A DNA stretch of 64,000 nucleotides from Oscillospiraceae bacterium (GCA_021203065.1 JAJQBX010000025.1:119004-183003); one strand, 5' to 3'; positions 37,627 through 45,525 are shown, counted from the first letter of the stretch. Made by a program: numbers and translations. The notes: generated from the letters alone by a model not told the origin.

Positions 37627-38484
37627 TTATTCTGTAACGGTTTCTGCGTAAGATTCCGATTCTTCGTCAGAAGAGCTGTCAACCGGAATTCCATAGACCT
37701 CCACAGGTGCTTCGCCATAGGTGGTAATATATGCCCGCTCTATGACTATATCTGTAGCCGGCTGAGAGGTGTCGAGCACTTCGGTGCTCATTATGGCGTC
37801 AAAAACGTCCCAACCGTCGTAAACCTGAGCGAAAATGGTGTACTTCTGGGTGAAGTTCGGGATTCCGCCGTATTCTGCGAATGCTGAGCCCAAGGCGTCG
37901 CCATAGCTGCGCTTGAGTGCGCTCTCGTCCATATAGACATCGTCGATGTCGTTTACGAAGAAGAATGTCGAGCCTGCGCAGTTCTTCTGGAACGGCCACA
38001 TTCCGGTAGTTCCCACAAACGAAGCCATAGAGCCCTTGAGAGCCCACAGCTTGTCGGAGATTTCCGCCTCGATTGCGGTCTCATCCGCACCCTCGTTGTC
38101 GCCGTTCGGGTCAGCATCGGGCGTTCCGCCAAGTGCATACGCAGAGTCGACAACAGCGCAGACATAAGTCCCGTCATAGTATCCCGACTCAACAAGTCCG
38201 GTGAAGTATTCGTAATACTCGGGCGTCTCCTCCGGGTACAGAACAGCAGAAATCGAGCCGATATTCGTCTCGAAAATCACGACCGGGTTGTCGTCCTCCG
38301 GCTCTTCAAGCTGGATGAAGTCTATCTCGTCGGGAATTCCCGCTTGGCGTGCGCCTGCAAGCCAGATAAGAAGAACGAAGACCAGAATGACGATTATAGC
38401 GACCAGTGACACTCTGAAATATTTCCGGAATGCCGGCGAGTTAAGAGGATTTTTCTTTTTAGGGTTTTCGTAATCGGATTCCAT
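37627..38484 (-). CDS. Membrane-anchored cyclophilin-type peptidyl-prolyl isomerase
   Basis: A 285-residue protein: ~22 basic residues inside, one membrane span (about 25-45), then a cyclophilin domain outside (about 70-250). The family pattern runs VVIFETNIGSISAVLYPEETP, GLVESGYYDGT, ALKGSMASF and FAQVYDGWDVFDAIM. The canonical F-H-R and Q-G-D active-site motifs are degenerate (YVCAVVDSAYALGGTP), so catalysis may be weak. Ends with an acidic Ser/Glu tail. Confidence 0.85.
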   Translation of the reverse strand: MESDYENPKKKNPLNSPAFRKYFRVSLVAIIVILVFVLLIWLAGARQAGIPDEIDFIQLEEPEDDNPVVIFETNIGSISAVLYPEETPEYYEYFTGLVESGYYDGTYVCAVVDSAYALGGTPDADPNGDNEGADETAIEAEISDKLWALKGSMASFVGTTGMWPFQKNCAGSTFFFVNDIDDVYMDESALKRSYGDALGSAFAEYGGIPNFTQKYTIFAQVYDGWDVFDAIMSTEVLDTSQPATDIVIERAYITTYGEAPVEVYGIPVDSSSDEESESYAETVTE

Positions 38485-38502
38485 TTATCTTTCCTTTCCA
38501 TA

Positions 38503-38542
38503 GGGGTAATAATCACATTAATTCTAATAGAAATATTACCCC
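38503..38542. promoter_or_regulatory. Inverted repeat overlapping the cyclophilin -10 box
   Basis: GGGGTAATA (38503-38511) and TATTACCCC (38534-38542) are perfect 9-bp inverted arms 22 bp apart. The promoter on the reverse strand is TTGACT (38561-38556), 17-bp spacer, TAATAT (38538-38533), so one arm covers the -10 and the other lies in the 5' UTR. Candidate operator or leader hairpin. Confidence 0.6.
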
Positions 38543-38599
38543 GAAATACTGCTAAAGTCAAGTGCCAAGGCTAAATTTTCACCAAACTTTGCGCTTGGA

Positions 38600-40006
38600 T
38601 TATATCTTCCTGACTACCGTGCCCTGCCTTGTCTCCTCGACGGAATATCCGAGTGCCACTATCTTGGCTCTCAGCTCGTCAGCAAGGGCGAAGTTCTTCT
38701 CTTTTCTTGCAGCTTTTCTCTGTTCCAAAAGCGCAGTCACCTCTTCGGGAAGCTCTTCGCTGTCACCAGCAGTCATCTTCTCAGCATGCTCAATAAGCCC
38801 CAAAGACAGAACCCGGTCAAAGTCCTTTATAAGCGCAAGCTTTGTTACGTCACCAGTATCAGCTTTCAGCACGTCGTAAAGGGCGGTAACAGCCAATGAG
38901 GTGTTCAGGTCGTTGTCCATGGCTTCGGTGAACGACTTCTTGAGAGAGTTAAACGCGTCCTCGTCAACCTCTCCTGTAGCATTTAAGAGCGTAGAAATCT
39001 TCTGAATGAGCTTAGTATAAGCCGAAGCGGCGTTGTCAAGGTTCGGATAGGAGAAAACAAGAGCCCTGCGATAGTGCGACTGCAGGCAGTAGAACCTGTA
39101 TACAATCGGGTCGTAGCCCTTTTCCTCAAGGAGCGAAACGGTCAGGAATTCGCCTTTCGACTTCGACATCTTTCCTCCCTCGGTGTTAAGGTGCCTTACA
39201 TGGAACCACTGTGGGCACCAAGGGTGTCCTAAGTATGATTCCGACTGAGCAATTTCGTTTGTGTGATGCGGGAAGGCATTGTCGATTCCGCCGCAGTGGA
39301 GGTCGAGATATTCGCCGTTATTCAGCATGCTGATGCAGGAGCACTCGATGTGCCATCCGGGGTAACCGACTCCCCAAGGCGAATCCCACTTCAATTCCTG
39401 ATCCTCAAACTTGGATTTCGTGAACCACAGAGCAAAGTCGGTCTTGTTTCTTTTTGCAAGGTCAGCCTCGACTCCCTCACGTACGCCGACAGCCAAATCC
39501 TCCTCGTCAAAGTCGTTGAAGACATAGTACTTCTCGAGCTTCGAGGTGTCGAAATAGACATTTCCGCCGGAAAGATAGGCATAGCCCTTGTCGATAAGAA
39601 CGCCTATTACCCGGATAAACTCGTCAATGCATGATGTCGCCGGAACGACGGTATCGGGAATTTTGATATTGAGCTTACGGCAGTCGTTGAAGAATGCGTC
39701 GGTATAGAATTTCGCAATCTCCATGACCGTCTTGTGCTCACGTTTTGCACCCTTGAGCATCTTGTCGTCGCCGGTGTCGCCGTCGCTCGTGAGATGTCCG
39801 ACGTCGGTGATGTTCATGACTCTGTTTACCTTATATCCCGCATAGGAAAGATACTTTTCGAGGACATCCTCCATGATATAGGAGCGGAGATTTCCGATAT
39901 GCGCATAGTGATAGACAGTCGGTCCGCAGGTGTACATCTCAACCTTTCCGGGCTCATGAGTTACAAATTCGTCCTTGGATCTTGTGAGAGAGTTATATAG
40001 CTTCAT
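38600..40006 (-). CDS. cysS: Cysteinyl-tRNA synthetase
   Basis: A 468-residue class I synthetase charging tRNA-Cys. The zinc/active-site motif CGPTVYHYAHIGN holds the HIGH box (HIGN), with later zinc ligands in GWHIECS, and GKMSKSKGEF the KMSKS box. The C-terminal anticodon region is typical. Located 13 bp behind cysE, a widespread cysteine pairing in Firmicutes. Confidence 0.96.
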   Translation of the reverse strand: MKLYNSLTRSKDEFVTHEPGKVEMYTCGPTVYHYAHIGNLRSYIMEDVLEKYLSYAGYKVNRVMNITDVGHLTSDGDTGDDKMLKGAKREHKTVMEIAKFYTDAFFNDCRKLNIKIPDTVVPATSCIDEFIRVIGVLIDKGYAYLSGGNVYFDTSKLEKYYVFNDFDEEDLAVGVREGVEADLAKRNKTDFALWFTKSKFEDQELKWDSPWGVGYPGWHIECSCISMLNNGEYLDLHCGGIDNAFPHHTNEIAQSESYLGHPWCPQWFHVRHLNTEGGKMSKSKGEFLTVSLLEEKGYDPIVYRFYCLQSHYRRALVFSYPNLDNAASAYTKLIQKISTLLNATGEVDEDAFNSLKKSFTEAMDNDLNTSLAVTALYDVLKADTGDVTKLALIKDFDRVLSLGLIEHAEKMTAGDSEELPEEVTALLEQRKAARKEKNFALADELRAKIVALGYSVEETRQGTVVRKI

Positions 40007-40019
40007 TTTTAAGAGTCTC

Positions 40020-40664
40020 CTATTTCTTTATTTCTTCGAGCTTACTTTCAAGCTCGGTAATTCGCTCGTTCTGTCTTGCAAATTCCGCCGCAACAGGGTC
40101 GGGGATGTGGACCTGATCCAAGTCCTGAGTGACCCTGACGCCGTTTCGCTTTGCAATTCTTGCCGGCGCACCGACAGCAGTGCAGTTGTCGGGAATTTCG
40201 CTTAAAACTACAGCGTTCGCCGCAATTTTGACGTTGTCGCCAATCTTAAAAGGTCCTAAGACCTTTGCGCCGCAGCCGACCATGACGTTGTTGCCAAGTG
40301 TCGGGTGACGCTTTCCCTTGCTTCTGCCGTTACCGCCAAGGGTGACTCCCTGATAAAGAAGACAGTCGTCGCCGATTTCAGTAGTCTCTCCTATGACAAC
40401 CCCCGAACCGTGATCTATTACAAGCCTTTTTCCGATGGTTGCACCCGGGTGAATCTCAATTCCAGTCAGGAATCTTGCCAGTGTTGACAGCATTCTTGCC
40501 GAAAGATAGTATTTCTTCCTGTGCAAAGCATGCGCAACCCGGTATGCTGCAATGGCGTGAAGCCCCGAAGAGGTGAGAAGAATTTCAAGGGTGCTCCTTG
40601 CCGCGGGGTCTCTGTCCTTTATTGCCTGAACGTCCTCTGACAACGCTTTTAAAATATAGTGCAT
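40020..40664 (-). CDS. cysE: Serine O-acetyltransferase
   Basis: A 214-residue left-handed beta-helix acetyltransferase making O-acetylserine for cysteine synthesis. Signature stretches: EIHPGATIGKRLVIDHGSG, VIGETTEIGDDC, GVTLGG, KRHPTLGNNVMVG. The C-terminus carries a short coiled-coil. Translated with cysS from a leader containing an attenuator-like hairpin. Confidence 0.95.
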   Translation of the reverse strand: MHYILKALSEDVQAIKDRDPAARSTLEILLTSSGLHAIAAYRVAHALHRKKYYLSARMLSTLARFLTGIEIHPGATIGKRLVIDHGSGVVIGETTEIGDDCLLYQGVTLGGNGRSKGKRHPTLGNNVMVGCGAKVLGPFKIGDNVKIAANAVVLSEIPDNCTAVGAPARIAKRNGVRVTQDLDQVHIPDPVAAEFARQNERITELESKLEEIKK

Positions 40665-40689
40665 AAAATCACTCCGTACATAAAATAAA

Positions 40690-40791
40690 ACCGCCCACCG
40701 AATAGCAGAACGCTAAACGGGAGGCGGTGTAAAATCGCAATTCCAAGCAGGGCTAAAAGTGTTACTCTTTCCGCTCAACGCTTTATCCATC
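40690..40791 (-). ncRNA. Attenuator leader of cysE-cysS, T-box-like 5' end
   Basis: The leader on the reverse strand begins GCGTTGAGCGGAAAGAGTA (40782-40764 region), like the opening of T-box leaders and similar to GCGTTGACGGGAA in the leuA T-box here. It lacks the specifier stem and the TGGNACCGCG box. It ends in a strong terminator: ACCGCC (40695-40690 on plus) closing with GGCGGT (40723-40728), then a T-rich tail TTTTATTTT. Either a different attenuator or a T-box reduced by deletion. Confidence 0.5.
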
Positions 40792-40797
40792 CTATGA

Positions 40798-40826
40798 AGT
40801 ATATCACGAAATGGTGACGATTGCAA
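40798..40826 (-). promoter_or_regulatory. Promoter of the cysE-cysS leader
   Basis: Reverse strand TTGCAA (40826-40821), 17-bp spacer, TATACT (40803-40798). Confidence 0.75.
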
Positions 40827-40842
40827 GAGTTTTTTCGAGATT

Positions 40843-41472
40843 TTACTTGGTTCCGAAAATTCTGTCTCCAGCGTCGCCGAGACCGGGGACGATATAGGCG
40901 TTCTCGTTGAGCTTTTCGTCAAGGTTTCCGCAGTATATCTCAACATCCGGATGAGCCTCCGAAAGAGCTTTCAAGCCCTCGGGAGCGGCAATGATGGACA
41001 TGAACTTGATATGCTTGCCCCCGCGCTCCTTTATGAGGTTTACTGCGTCAACAGCCGAGCCGCCAGTAGCGAGCATCGGGTCGAGGACGATTATGGTTCT
41101 GTCTCCGATATTGTCAGGGAGCTTGCAGTAGTATTCATGGGGAATGTGGGTAACCTCGTCACGATACATTCCGATGTGACCGACCTTGGCAGACGGAACG
41201 AGTGCCAGAATTCCACTGACCATTCCAAGTCCGGCTCTTAAAATCGGAACGACAGCAAGCTTCTTTCCAGAAACAACCGGTGCCGTAGTCTTACAGATAG
41301 GCGTTTCAACCTCGATTTCCTCCAAGGGAAGATCTCTCAGAGCTTCGTAGCCCATGAGCATCGCAATTTCCTCGATGAGGGTTCTGAAATCCTTTGTGCC
41401 GGTAGCCTTGTCCCGAAGAAGTGTAATCTTATGCTTGATAAGCGGGTGATCGAAAATAGTTATATTTGCCAT
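40843..41472 (-). CDS. upp: Uracil phosphoribosyltransferase
   Basis: A 209-residue enzyme making UMP from uracil and PRPP. The PRPP loop is [31 protein letters not shown] and the uracil-binding [16 protein letters not shown] are diagnostic. Starts at ATG behind GGAGGAGAG. Its own promoter (TTGTCT-17-TACAAT, 41534-41506) is divergent from that of the metallophosphoesterase. Confidence 0.96.
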   Translation of the reverse strand: MANITIFDHPLIKHKITLLRDKATGTKDFRTLIEEIAMLMGYEALRDLPLEEIEVETPICKTTAPVVSGKKLAVVPILRAGLGMVSGILALVPSAKVGHIGMYRDEVTHIPHEYYCKLPDNIGDRTIIVLDPMLATGGSAVDAVNLIKERGGKHIKFMSIIAAPEGLKALSEAHPDVEIYCGNLDEKLNENAYIVPGLGDAGDRIFGTK

Positions 41473-41505
41473 GGTATCTCTCCTCCATGAATTTTATTCA
41501 AGGCT

Positions 41506-41584
41506 ATTGTAGCACTTTTTTTCTGAAAAGACAATACCGGGAGGCAAAAATATCGTTGAAAAATGGGGAAGTTTATGCTACAAT
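41506..41584. promoter_or_regulatory. Divergent promoters for upp and the metallophosphoesterase
   Basis: Minus: TTGTCT (41534-41529), 17-bp, TACAAT (41511-41506) for upp. Plus: TTGAAA (41556-41561), 17-bp, TACAAT (41579-41584) for the phosphoesterase. Confidence 0.75.
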
Positions 41585-41612
41585 CGACTTATAACGATTT
41601 GAGGAGATTAAT

Positions 41613-42437
41613 ATGCGCCGTTCAAAAATCATTCTTGCACTGTCCGCTGTGGCAATTCCTGCTGCAACTGCTTATTTTTTATACGAGAACAACCGTCTGA
41701 CCGTTTCGAGATACGATTTTGAAAGCAAGAGAGTCCCTCGCAGCTTTGACGGCTTTAAGATTGTCCACCTTTCCGACCTCCATAACAAGTCTTTTGGCAG
41801 GGGAAACTGCCGTCTTTTGGAGCTCATCCGGCTTCAGAGCCCGGATATTATCGTGATTTCCGGCGATCTCATAGACTCCCGGCATACGAATAAAGAGGTT
41901 GCGCTCGATTTTCTGAGAAACATAACCCAGATCGCCCCGACATTCTACACAACTGGCAATCACGAAGACCGATTCCCGGAATATGAGATGGCGGATTTCC
42001 TTGAGAAAGCCGAAGCCACCGGTGCTACAGTCCTGACTCACGACACTGTCGACATCACTATCGGCAACGATAAAATCCGCCTCTGCGGCATCGCCGATAA
42101 GTACAGAAGCCGGGAGAATCTTATTAGCCTCATGGAGAGCGACTCAGACGAGTTCACAATTTTAATTTCCCATCGTCCTCAGTTCGGAAGGCTCTATCAG
42201 AGATGCGGCGCAGACCTGACATTTTCCGGTCACGCCCATGGAGGACAAGCAAGGCTTGGAACGCTCAGCCTCATTTCCCCCGACCAAGGGCTCTTCCCGA
42301 AGTACACCTCCGGCATCCACTATTTCAGGAGTAGTGCCACAGTCATCAGCCGAGGCTTAGGCAACAGCCTTATTCCTTTCCGGTTCAATAATCCGCCAGA
42401 GGTGGTTGTAGTGGAATTAAAATCCTCGCAAAAATAA
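41613..42437 (+). CDS. Membrane-anchored metallophosphoesterase (YkuE/YaeI-like)
   Basis: A 274-residue protein with an N-terminal hydrophobic anchor (about 6-24) and a calcineurin-like domain: HLSDLHN, GDLIDS, GNHED, SHRP and GHAHGGQ supply all the di-metal ligands. The YkuE/YaeI group acts on envelope phospholipid headgroups or similar phosphoesters; the substrate here is not known. Confidence 0.9.
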   Translation: MRRSKIILALSAVAIPAATAYFLYENNRLTVSRYDFESKRVPRSFDGFKIVHLSDLHNKSFGRGNCRLLELIRLQSPDIIVISGDLIDSRHTNKEVALDFLRNITQIAPTFYTTGNHEDRFPEYEMADFLEKAEATGATVLTHDTVDITIGNDKIRLCGIADKYRSRENLISLMESDSDEFTILISHRPQFGRLYQRCGADLTFSGHAHGGQARLGTLSLISPDQGLFPKYTSGIHYFRSSATVISRGLGNSLIPFRFNNPPEVVVVELKSSQK

Positions 42438-42446
42438 AAAAAGCTA

Positions 42447-42475
42447 TTGACAGGATAGCTCAAAACGGTTATAAT
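42447..42475 (+). promoter_or_regulatory. Consensus promoter of the antitoxin-like small RNA
   Basis: TTGACA (42447-42452), 17-bp spacer, TATAAT (42470-42475): a perfect consensus, with no ORF behind it. Confidence 0.88.
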
Positions 42476-42479
42476 ATAG

Positions 42480-42592
42480 GTGATGAGAGGTTACCTGAAC
42501 GGCAATTCAGGTAGCGGTCACTCTCACATAACATTAAGCTATATGGTTTTGATCGCACTTGACAGCAAATCAGGTGCGGTTTATTCTATTTT
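42480..42592 (+). ncRNA. Antitoxin-like small RNA opposing a 32-residue peptide gene
   Basis: From the consensus promoter the RNA would begin near 42480-42482. It has a hairpin around ACCTGA-acggcaat-TCAGGT (about 42493-42514) and ends at a terminator: CGCACTTGA (42554-42562), TCAGGTGCG (42570-42578), then a T-rich tail. About 110 nt. Its 3' end overlaps the end of the peptide mRNA on the other strand, and CACTCTCAC (about 42519-42527) is partly complementary to the GATGAGAGGTG near that mRNA's 5' end. This is the layout of type I antitoxin RNAs. Confidence 0.65.
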
Positions 42593-42684
42593 CGGTGTGA
42601 TCCTACGGTGAAACCGATAGTAAAGGCTGCAATAACGATAGCTATCACGTCCAAGATCAATGATAAAATCGAAATAATCTCCAT
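42586..42684 (-). CDS. 32-residue hydrophobic peptide, type I toxin-like
   Basis: ATG at 42684 behind AAAGGGGGTGG; stop TAG at 42588-42586. The peptide starts MEIISILSLILDVIAIVI, forms one membrane helix and ends GSHRK, resembling Hol-Tox/TxpA/Fst-type toxins: short, one span, basic tail. A longer reading upstream to 42855 crosses the promoter and is not credible. Its promoter is a perfect consensus (42757-42762 and 42734-42739), 43 nt of leader. If the family likeness holds, overproduction would depolarise or perforate the membrane and the opposite small RNA would hold it in check. Confidence 0.68.
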   Translation of the reverse strand: MEIISILSLILDVIAIVIAAFTIGFTVGSHRK

Positions 42685-42717
42685 CAGCGTCCACCCCCTT
42701 TCCGGGTAAGAGCGACC

Positions 42718-42762
42718 ACCTCTCATCACCGATATTATAACATACGAGATGACTGTTGTCAA
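42718..42762 (-). promoter_or_regulatory. Consensus promoter of the peptide mRNA and shared 5' repeat
   Basis: Reverse strand TTGACA (42762-42757), 17-bp spacer, TATAAT (42739-42734). The following GGTGATGAGAGGT (42730-42718) is identical to the start of the opposing RNA (42479-42491). From TTATAATAT on, 22 of 23 positions agree between the two convergent promoters. Confidence 0.9.
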
Positions 42763-42784
42763 CAAAATAGTTCGAATTTCAAAC

Positions 42785-42829
42785 AAAAAAGCTGTCTGAG
42801 GTTTATGCCTCACAGACAGCTTTTTATTT
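42785..42829. terminator. Bidirectional terminator behind the M23 peptidase
   Basis: AAAAAAGCTGTCTG (42785-42798) pairs with CAGACAGCTTTTT (42813-42825), with AGG/CCT inside. Both flanks are T-rich in their own direction. It insulates the peptide locus from the peptidase gene. Confidence 0.9.
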
Positions 42830-42848
42830 TCACAATAATTCCGGATTG

Positions 42849-44585
42849 CTACCAATCCCTTACCTCATGATTGCTGTACCCACCTAAGACATAGATGGGG
42901 TCGAAGCGGTCGTCGTTATAGCGCATTTCGAAGTGGAGATGGTTGCCGGAGGCGGAGCCGGTCATGCCGACATGTCCGATAACGTCGCCCTTTTCAACAA
43001 CATCGCCCTCGCTTACGTCGATAGAGGACATGTGCCCATAGTAAGCCTCATAGCCATATCCGCAGTCGATTATTACAAGCTTTCCGTACGCACCGTATGT
43101 GCTTGCAAAGGTAACAGTTCCTGAGCATGCGGCATAGATGTCAGTGCCGTAGTCGGCGGCAATATCAATGGCGTAGTGGGTCGCTGAGTCCCACGAACGC
43201 CAGCCGTAGGTGGAGCTGACATATCCGCCATCTCCTCCGACGGGCCAGCAGAAAGTGCCGAGCAGGTCGATGATGCTGGTGTCGTCAATAGTGGTATTCT
43301 CAGCAGTTCCGACGACGAAAATTCTCGGAACCATTTCAATGATGGTGTAGCTGGTGGTTATAGTTCTGTCGGTTTCAACGCCGTTGGTTTCGGTGACGAG
43401 AGCCGTGACATGCTCATAGCCGTCCGAGCCCGATTGCCTGAGGATTTCGTTGTACTCCTCCATACTGCTGTCATAGACATATCTCGTTTCACGTTCCACA
43501 ACCTGATAGTAGTTCTCATAGTAGGTCGTGACGACAGACAGATTAGGCTCGTCGTAGTGATATGTAACAATGTCGCCCTCGTTTACACCGTCTGATAACA
43601 GCGGATTTTCTTCAAGGAGCTCGTCGGTTGTATATCCCAATGTGCTTGCTATGGAGGAAAGAGTGTCTCCCGCCCCGACTATATAGTAAGCCTCAACTGT
43701 GACGCTTCCGTTTATGTAAGCGACTGCAATGTCAGAAAGAGTGAGGTTGTCCTCGATATATCTTCCCTCAATAATCTCGACGTCGTCAGAAAAATCGGTT
43801 GAAACGGCGTTCGGAGTGTAATACTCAGCCAGCTTGTTTTCAAGGGCTGTTTTGACTTTCAGCATTTCCTCTTCATCATAAACCCCGATAAGCGTGCCGT
43901 TGACATAGAAGCCGTATGCATCCACGACGTTGGCGTCAGCAGATTCGATCATCAGCTCCGAAAGACTGTCGACGTCGATGGTGTCGTCGTCCTCGCTTGC
44001 CACCTTGATAGTGAATGTGGGAGTTGCAATAACCGCCTCGTCGGTTGAAGTGTAGGTTATCTTGTCCTGAACAAGAGCCTGAGCCTCGCTGTAGTCAGCC
44101 TCGCTCGAAATGACGCCCAAGTCATTGCCATTATACTCAACCGAAACGGAGTAGGTGATGGAGCTTGCGTATCTCACAAGTGAAATGAAGAAAACGATGC
44201 AGACGACCGGTGCGGCATAGTTGAAGAGCGACACCAAGGCTTTTCCGAGCCATCTGAAGAAAGTGCCTACAGCCGTAAGTGCGACCTTGCCCGCATGCCT
44301 GCGGCTCACTCTTTTTGCCTTGCGGAACTGAATCCTTGTGTGATCAAGACGCCCGAACGCATGAGCAAACGGAGTCAGAACGAAGCACCATATATCATAC
44401 AGCGGCTGCTTGAACTTTTTTGAGAGCCAACCGCCCAATTTTTTAAACAGTCTTGATAAGACAGCAAATATAAATCCGAAAACAGCGGTGAAGATTCTTT
44501 TTATAATACCTGCCACTGTGCGACCGACAAACTGTAAAAAGTTGAATATCGCCCAGAGCCCCGCCCGGATATGCGCTAAAAACAT
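42849..44585 (-). CDS. Membrane-anchored M23 peptidase with LysM domain
   Basis: A 578-residue protein: basic amphipathic N-terminus with a membrane span at about 130-152, then a long extracytoplasmic part. A LysM domain lies at about 310-355 (VGAGDTLSSIASTLGY) and a G5-like region precedes the catalytic domain. The C-terminal M23 zinc peptidase (about 460-575) has HYAIDIAADYG for the first ligands and GNHLHFEMRY for HxH. It should cut peptidoglycan cross-bridges during growth, division or sporulation. Promoter TTGATT-16-TATAAT at 44662-44635. Confidence 0.9.
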   Translation of the reverse strand: MFLAHIRAGLWAIFNFLQFVGRTVAGIIKRIFTAVFGFIFAVLSRLFKKLGGWLSKKFKQPLYDIWCFVLTPFAHAFGRLDHTRIQFRKAKRVSRRHAGKVALTAVGTFFRWLGKALVSLFNYAAPVVCIVFFISLVRYASSITYSVSVEYNGNDLGVISSEADYSEAQALVQDKITYTSTDEAVIATPTFTIKVASEDDDTIDVDSLSELMIESADANVVDAYGFYVNGTLIGVYDEEEMLKVKTALENKLAEYYTPNAVSTDFSDDVEIIEGRYIEDNLTLSDIAVAYINGSVTVEAYYIVGAGDTLSSIASTLGYTTDELLEENPLLSDGVNEGDIVTYHYDEPNLSVVTTYYENYYQVVERETRYVYDSSMEEYNEILRQSGSDGYEHVTALVTETNGVETDRTITTSYTIIEMVPRIFVVGTAENTTIDDTSIIDLLGTFCWPVGGDGGYVSSTYGWRSWDSATHYAIDIAADYGTDIYAACSGTVTFASTYGAYGKLVIIDCGYGYEAYYGHMSSIDVSEGDVVEKGDVIGHVGMTGSASGNHLHFEMRYNDDRFDPIYVLGGYSNHEVRDW

Positions 44586-44732
44586 AGCTCCTCCTCTCTT
44601 AATAGTTACAAAAGAGTTACAAACTTGCTATTCTATTATAGCAGAGAAGCAGAAAAAATCAACCGTAATTTTCTGGAGATACCGTGAAACGGGAATTTTT
44701 TGTGGAAGTTGCACAAGGCTCGAAACAAAGAA

Positions 44733-44752
44733 GAACCTGCAACGCAGGTTCA
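44733..44752 (-). terminator. Terminator of the CptN-like toxin gene
   Basis: Perfect 8-bp stem GAACCTGC/GCAGGTTC (44733-44740, 44744-44751) overlapping the toxin stop codon, followed on the reverse strand by TTCTTTGTTTC. Confidence 0.8.
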
Positions 44753-45226
44753 GATTCCCATAACCTCATGAAAATATGGTAGCGTTGAGAACTGGTACTT
44801 CCTTGCATATTCTCTTGGATGAAGAATGGCTTTTCCGGTGACGTGATTTATGTAGGTGTCGACATAGCTCAATGCAGAGCTGACGATGGTTTCGAGATTT
44901 CGCTTCATCTCCGCATATTCGTCTTGGTCGACAATTGCGTTTTCATCGTCAAAATAGTTTGAATCCTTGATAATGACAATCTTCGAATAATCAAGCCCGG
45001 AGCGGGAACGCTTTGAACGCTCGGTATTCGTGAAAAGAAATGCGTTTTTGTGGTGAATGTCCGACCGGAACGGGACGCAGATGAAGTAGTCATCGTGAGT
45101 ATCAATAAGCAGACAAGTGTAAGGTCTGCCGTGCTTATGCATCAGCTCCGGGAACTTGTCCGGCGGATAGTCAGCCATAAATTTCGGGGACAATAGATAT
45201 AATTCTGCTTCAAAATCCAACTTCAT
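44750..45226 (-). CDS. Type III toxin, CptN/ToxN-like endoribonuclease
   Basis: A 158-residue protein from the ATG at 45226 (GTG 45229 is also possible). The core FICVPFRSDIHHKNAF, then RSGLDYSKIVII and AIVDQDEYAEM, follows the CptN/ToxN/AbiQ pattern of type III toxins: a beta-barrel, Kid-like RNase held inactive by its own RNA antitoxin. Conserved basic and Ser/His positions needed for RNA cleavage appear present. Directly upstream are an intrinsic terminator and two repeats able to form pseudoknots, which is the diagnostic type III arrangement. Such systems are linked to plasmid maintenance and abortive phage defence. Recognition is by pattern; a profile search would settle it. Confidence 0.8.
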   Translation of the reverse strand: MKLDFEAELYLLSPKFMADYPPDKFPELMHKHGRPYTCLLIDTHDDYFICVPFRSDIHHKNAFLFTNTERSKRSRSGLDYSKIVIIKDSNYFDDENAIVDQDEYAEMKRNLETIVSSALSYVDTYINHVTGKAILHPREYARKYQFSTLPYFHEVMGI

Positions 45227-45233
45227 CACCTAC

Positions 45234-45264
45234 AAAAACGAGGATGCCCAAACGGTCACCCTCG
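45234..45264 (-). terminator. Attenuating terminator between antitoxin repeats and toxin
   Basis: Reverse strand CGAGGGTG (45264-45257), 10-nt loop, CATCCTCG (45246-45239), then TTTTTG. An 8-bp stem with one G-U pair. It would make the repeat RNA far more abundant than the toxin mRNA, as known for toxIN and cptIN. Confidence 0.88.
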
Positions 45265-45384
45265 AGGATTTTCTTCGCTCGGTCAGTTTTATTTTACCGA
45301 TGTGTCAGAACCGTCACACATCATCTTCGCACGGTCAGTTTTTATTTTACCGACGAGTCAGAACCGTCACTCGTCATCATTCAG
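45265..45384 (-). ncRNA. Type III antitoxin RNA: two pseudoknot repeats
   Basis: Two tandem units (45325-45380 and 45273-45324; 52-56 nt). Read on the reverse strand each has a stem around the constant loop TGACGGTTCTGA: GACGAG/CTCGTC in one and GATGTG/CACATC in the other, so paired bases have changed together. The CGGT of the loop can pair with ACCG in the downstream CTGACCG, forming an H-type pseudoknot with an A-rich GGTAAAATAAAAC linker. A third partial unit leads into the terminator. Each unit would be cut out by the toxin and bind it. Confidence 0.82.
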
Positions 45385-45413
45385 CGAAGCAGAGGAGGCA
45401 TTCCTCTACTTAT

Positions 45414-45441
45414 ATTATACACGAAATTTCAGAAAATGCAA
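45414..45441 (-). promoter_or_regulatory. Promoter of the type III toxin-antitoxin operon
   Basis: Reverse strand TTGCAT (45441-45436), 16-bp spacer, TATAAT (45419-45414); start near 45407, just before the first repeat. Confidence 0.8.
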
Positions 45442-45525
45442 GCCCTGTTTTCAAACTTATTTCGAATTTCGCAGTTTCCATAGTGTGCGAAAAGCCAGAG
45501 TGGAGTGTGCCCCGCAGGGGCATAC

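Noticed and set aside
42586..42855. 89-residue reading of the type I-like peptide
   Set aside because: The upstream part runs through the consensus promoter and the 5' leader; only the ATG at 42684 has a ribosome-binding site.
45265..45384. Short CRISPR array
   Set aside because: Only two units, no unique spacers, repeats directly adjacent and structured; no cas genes.
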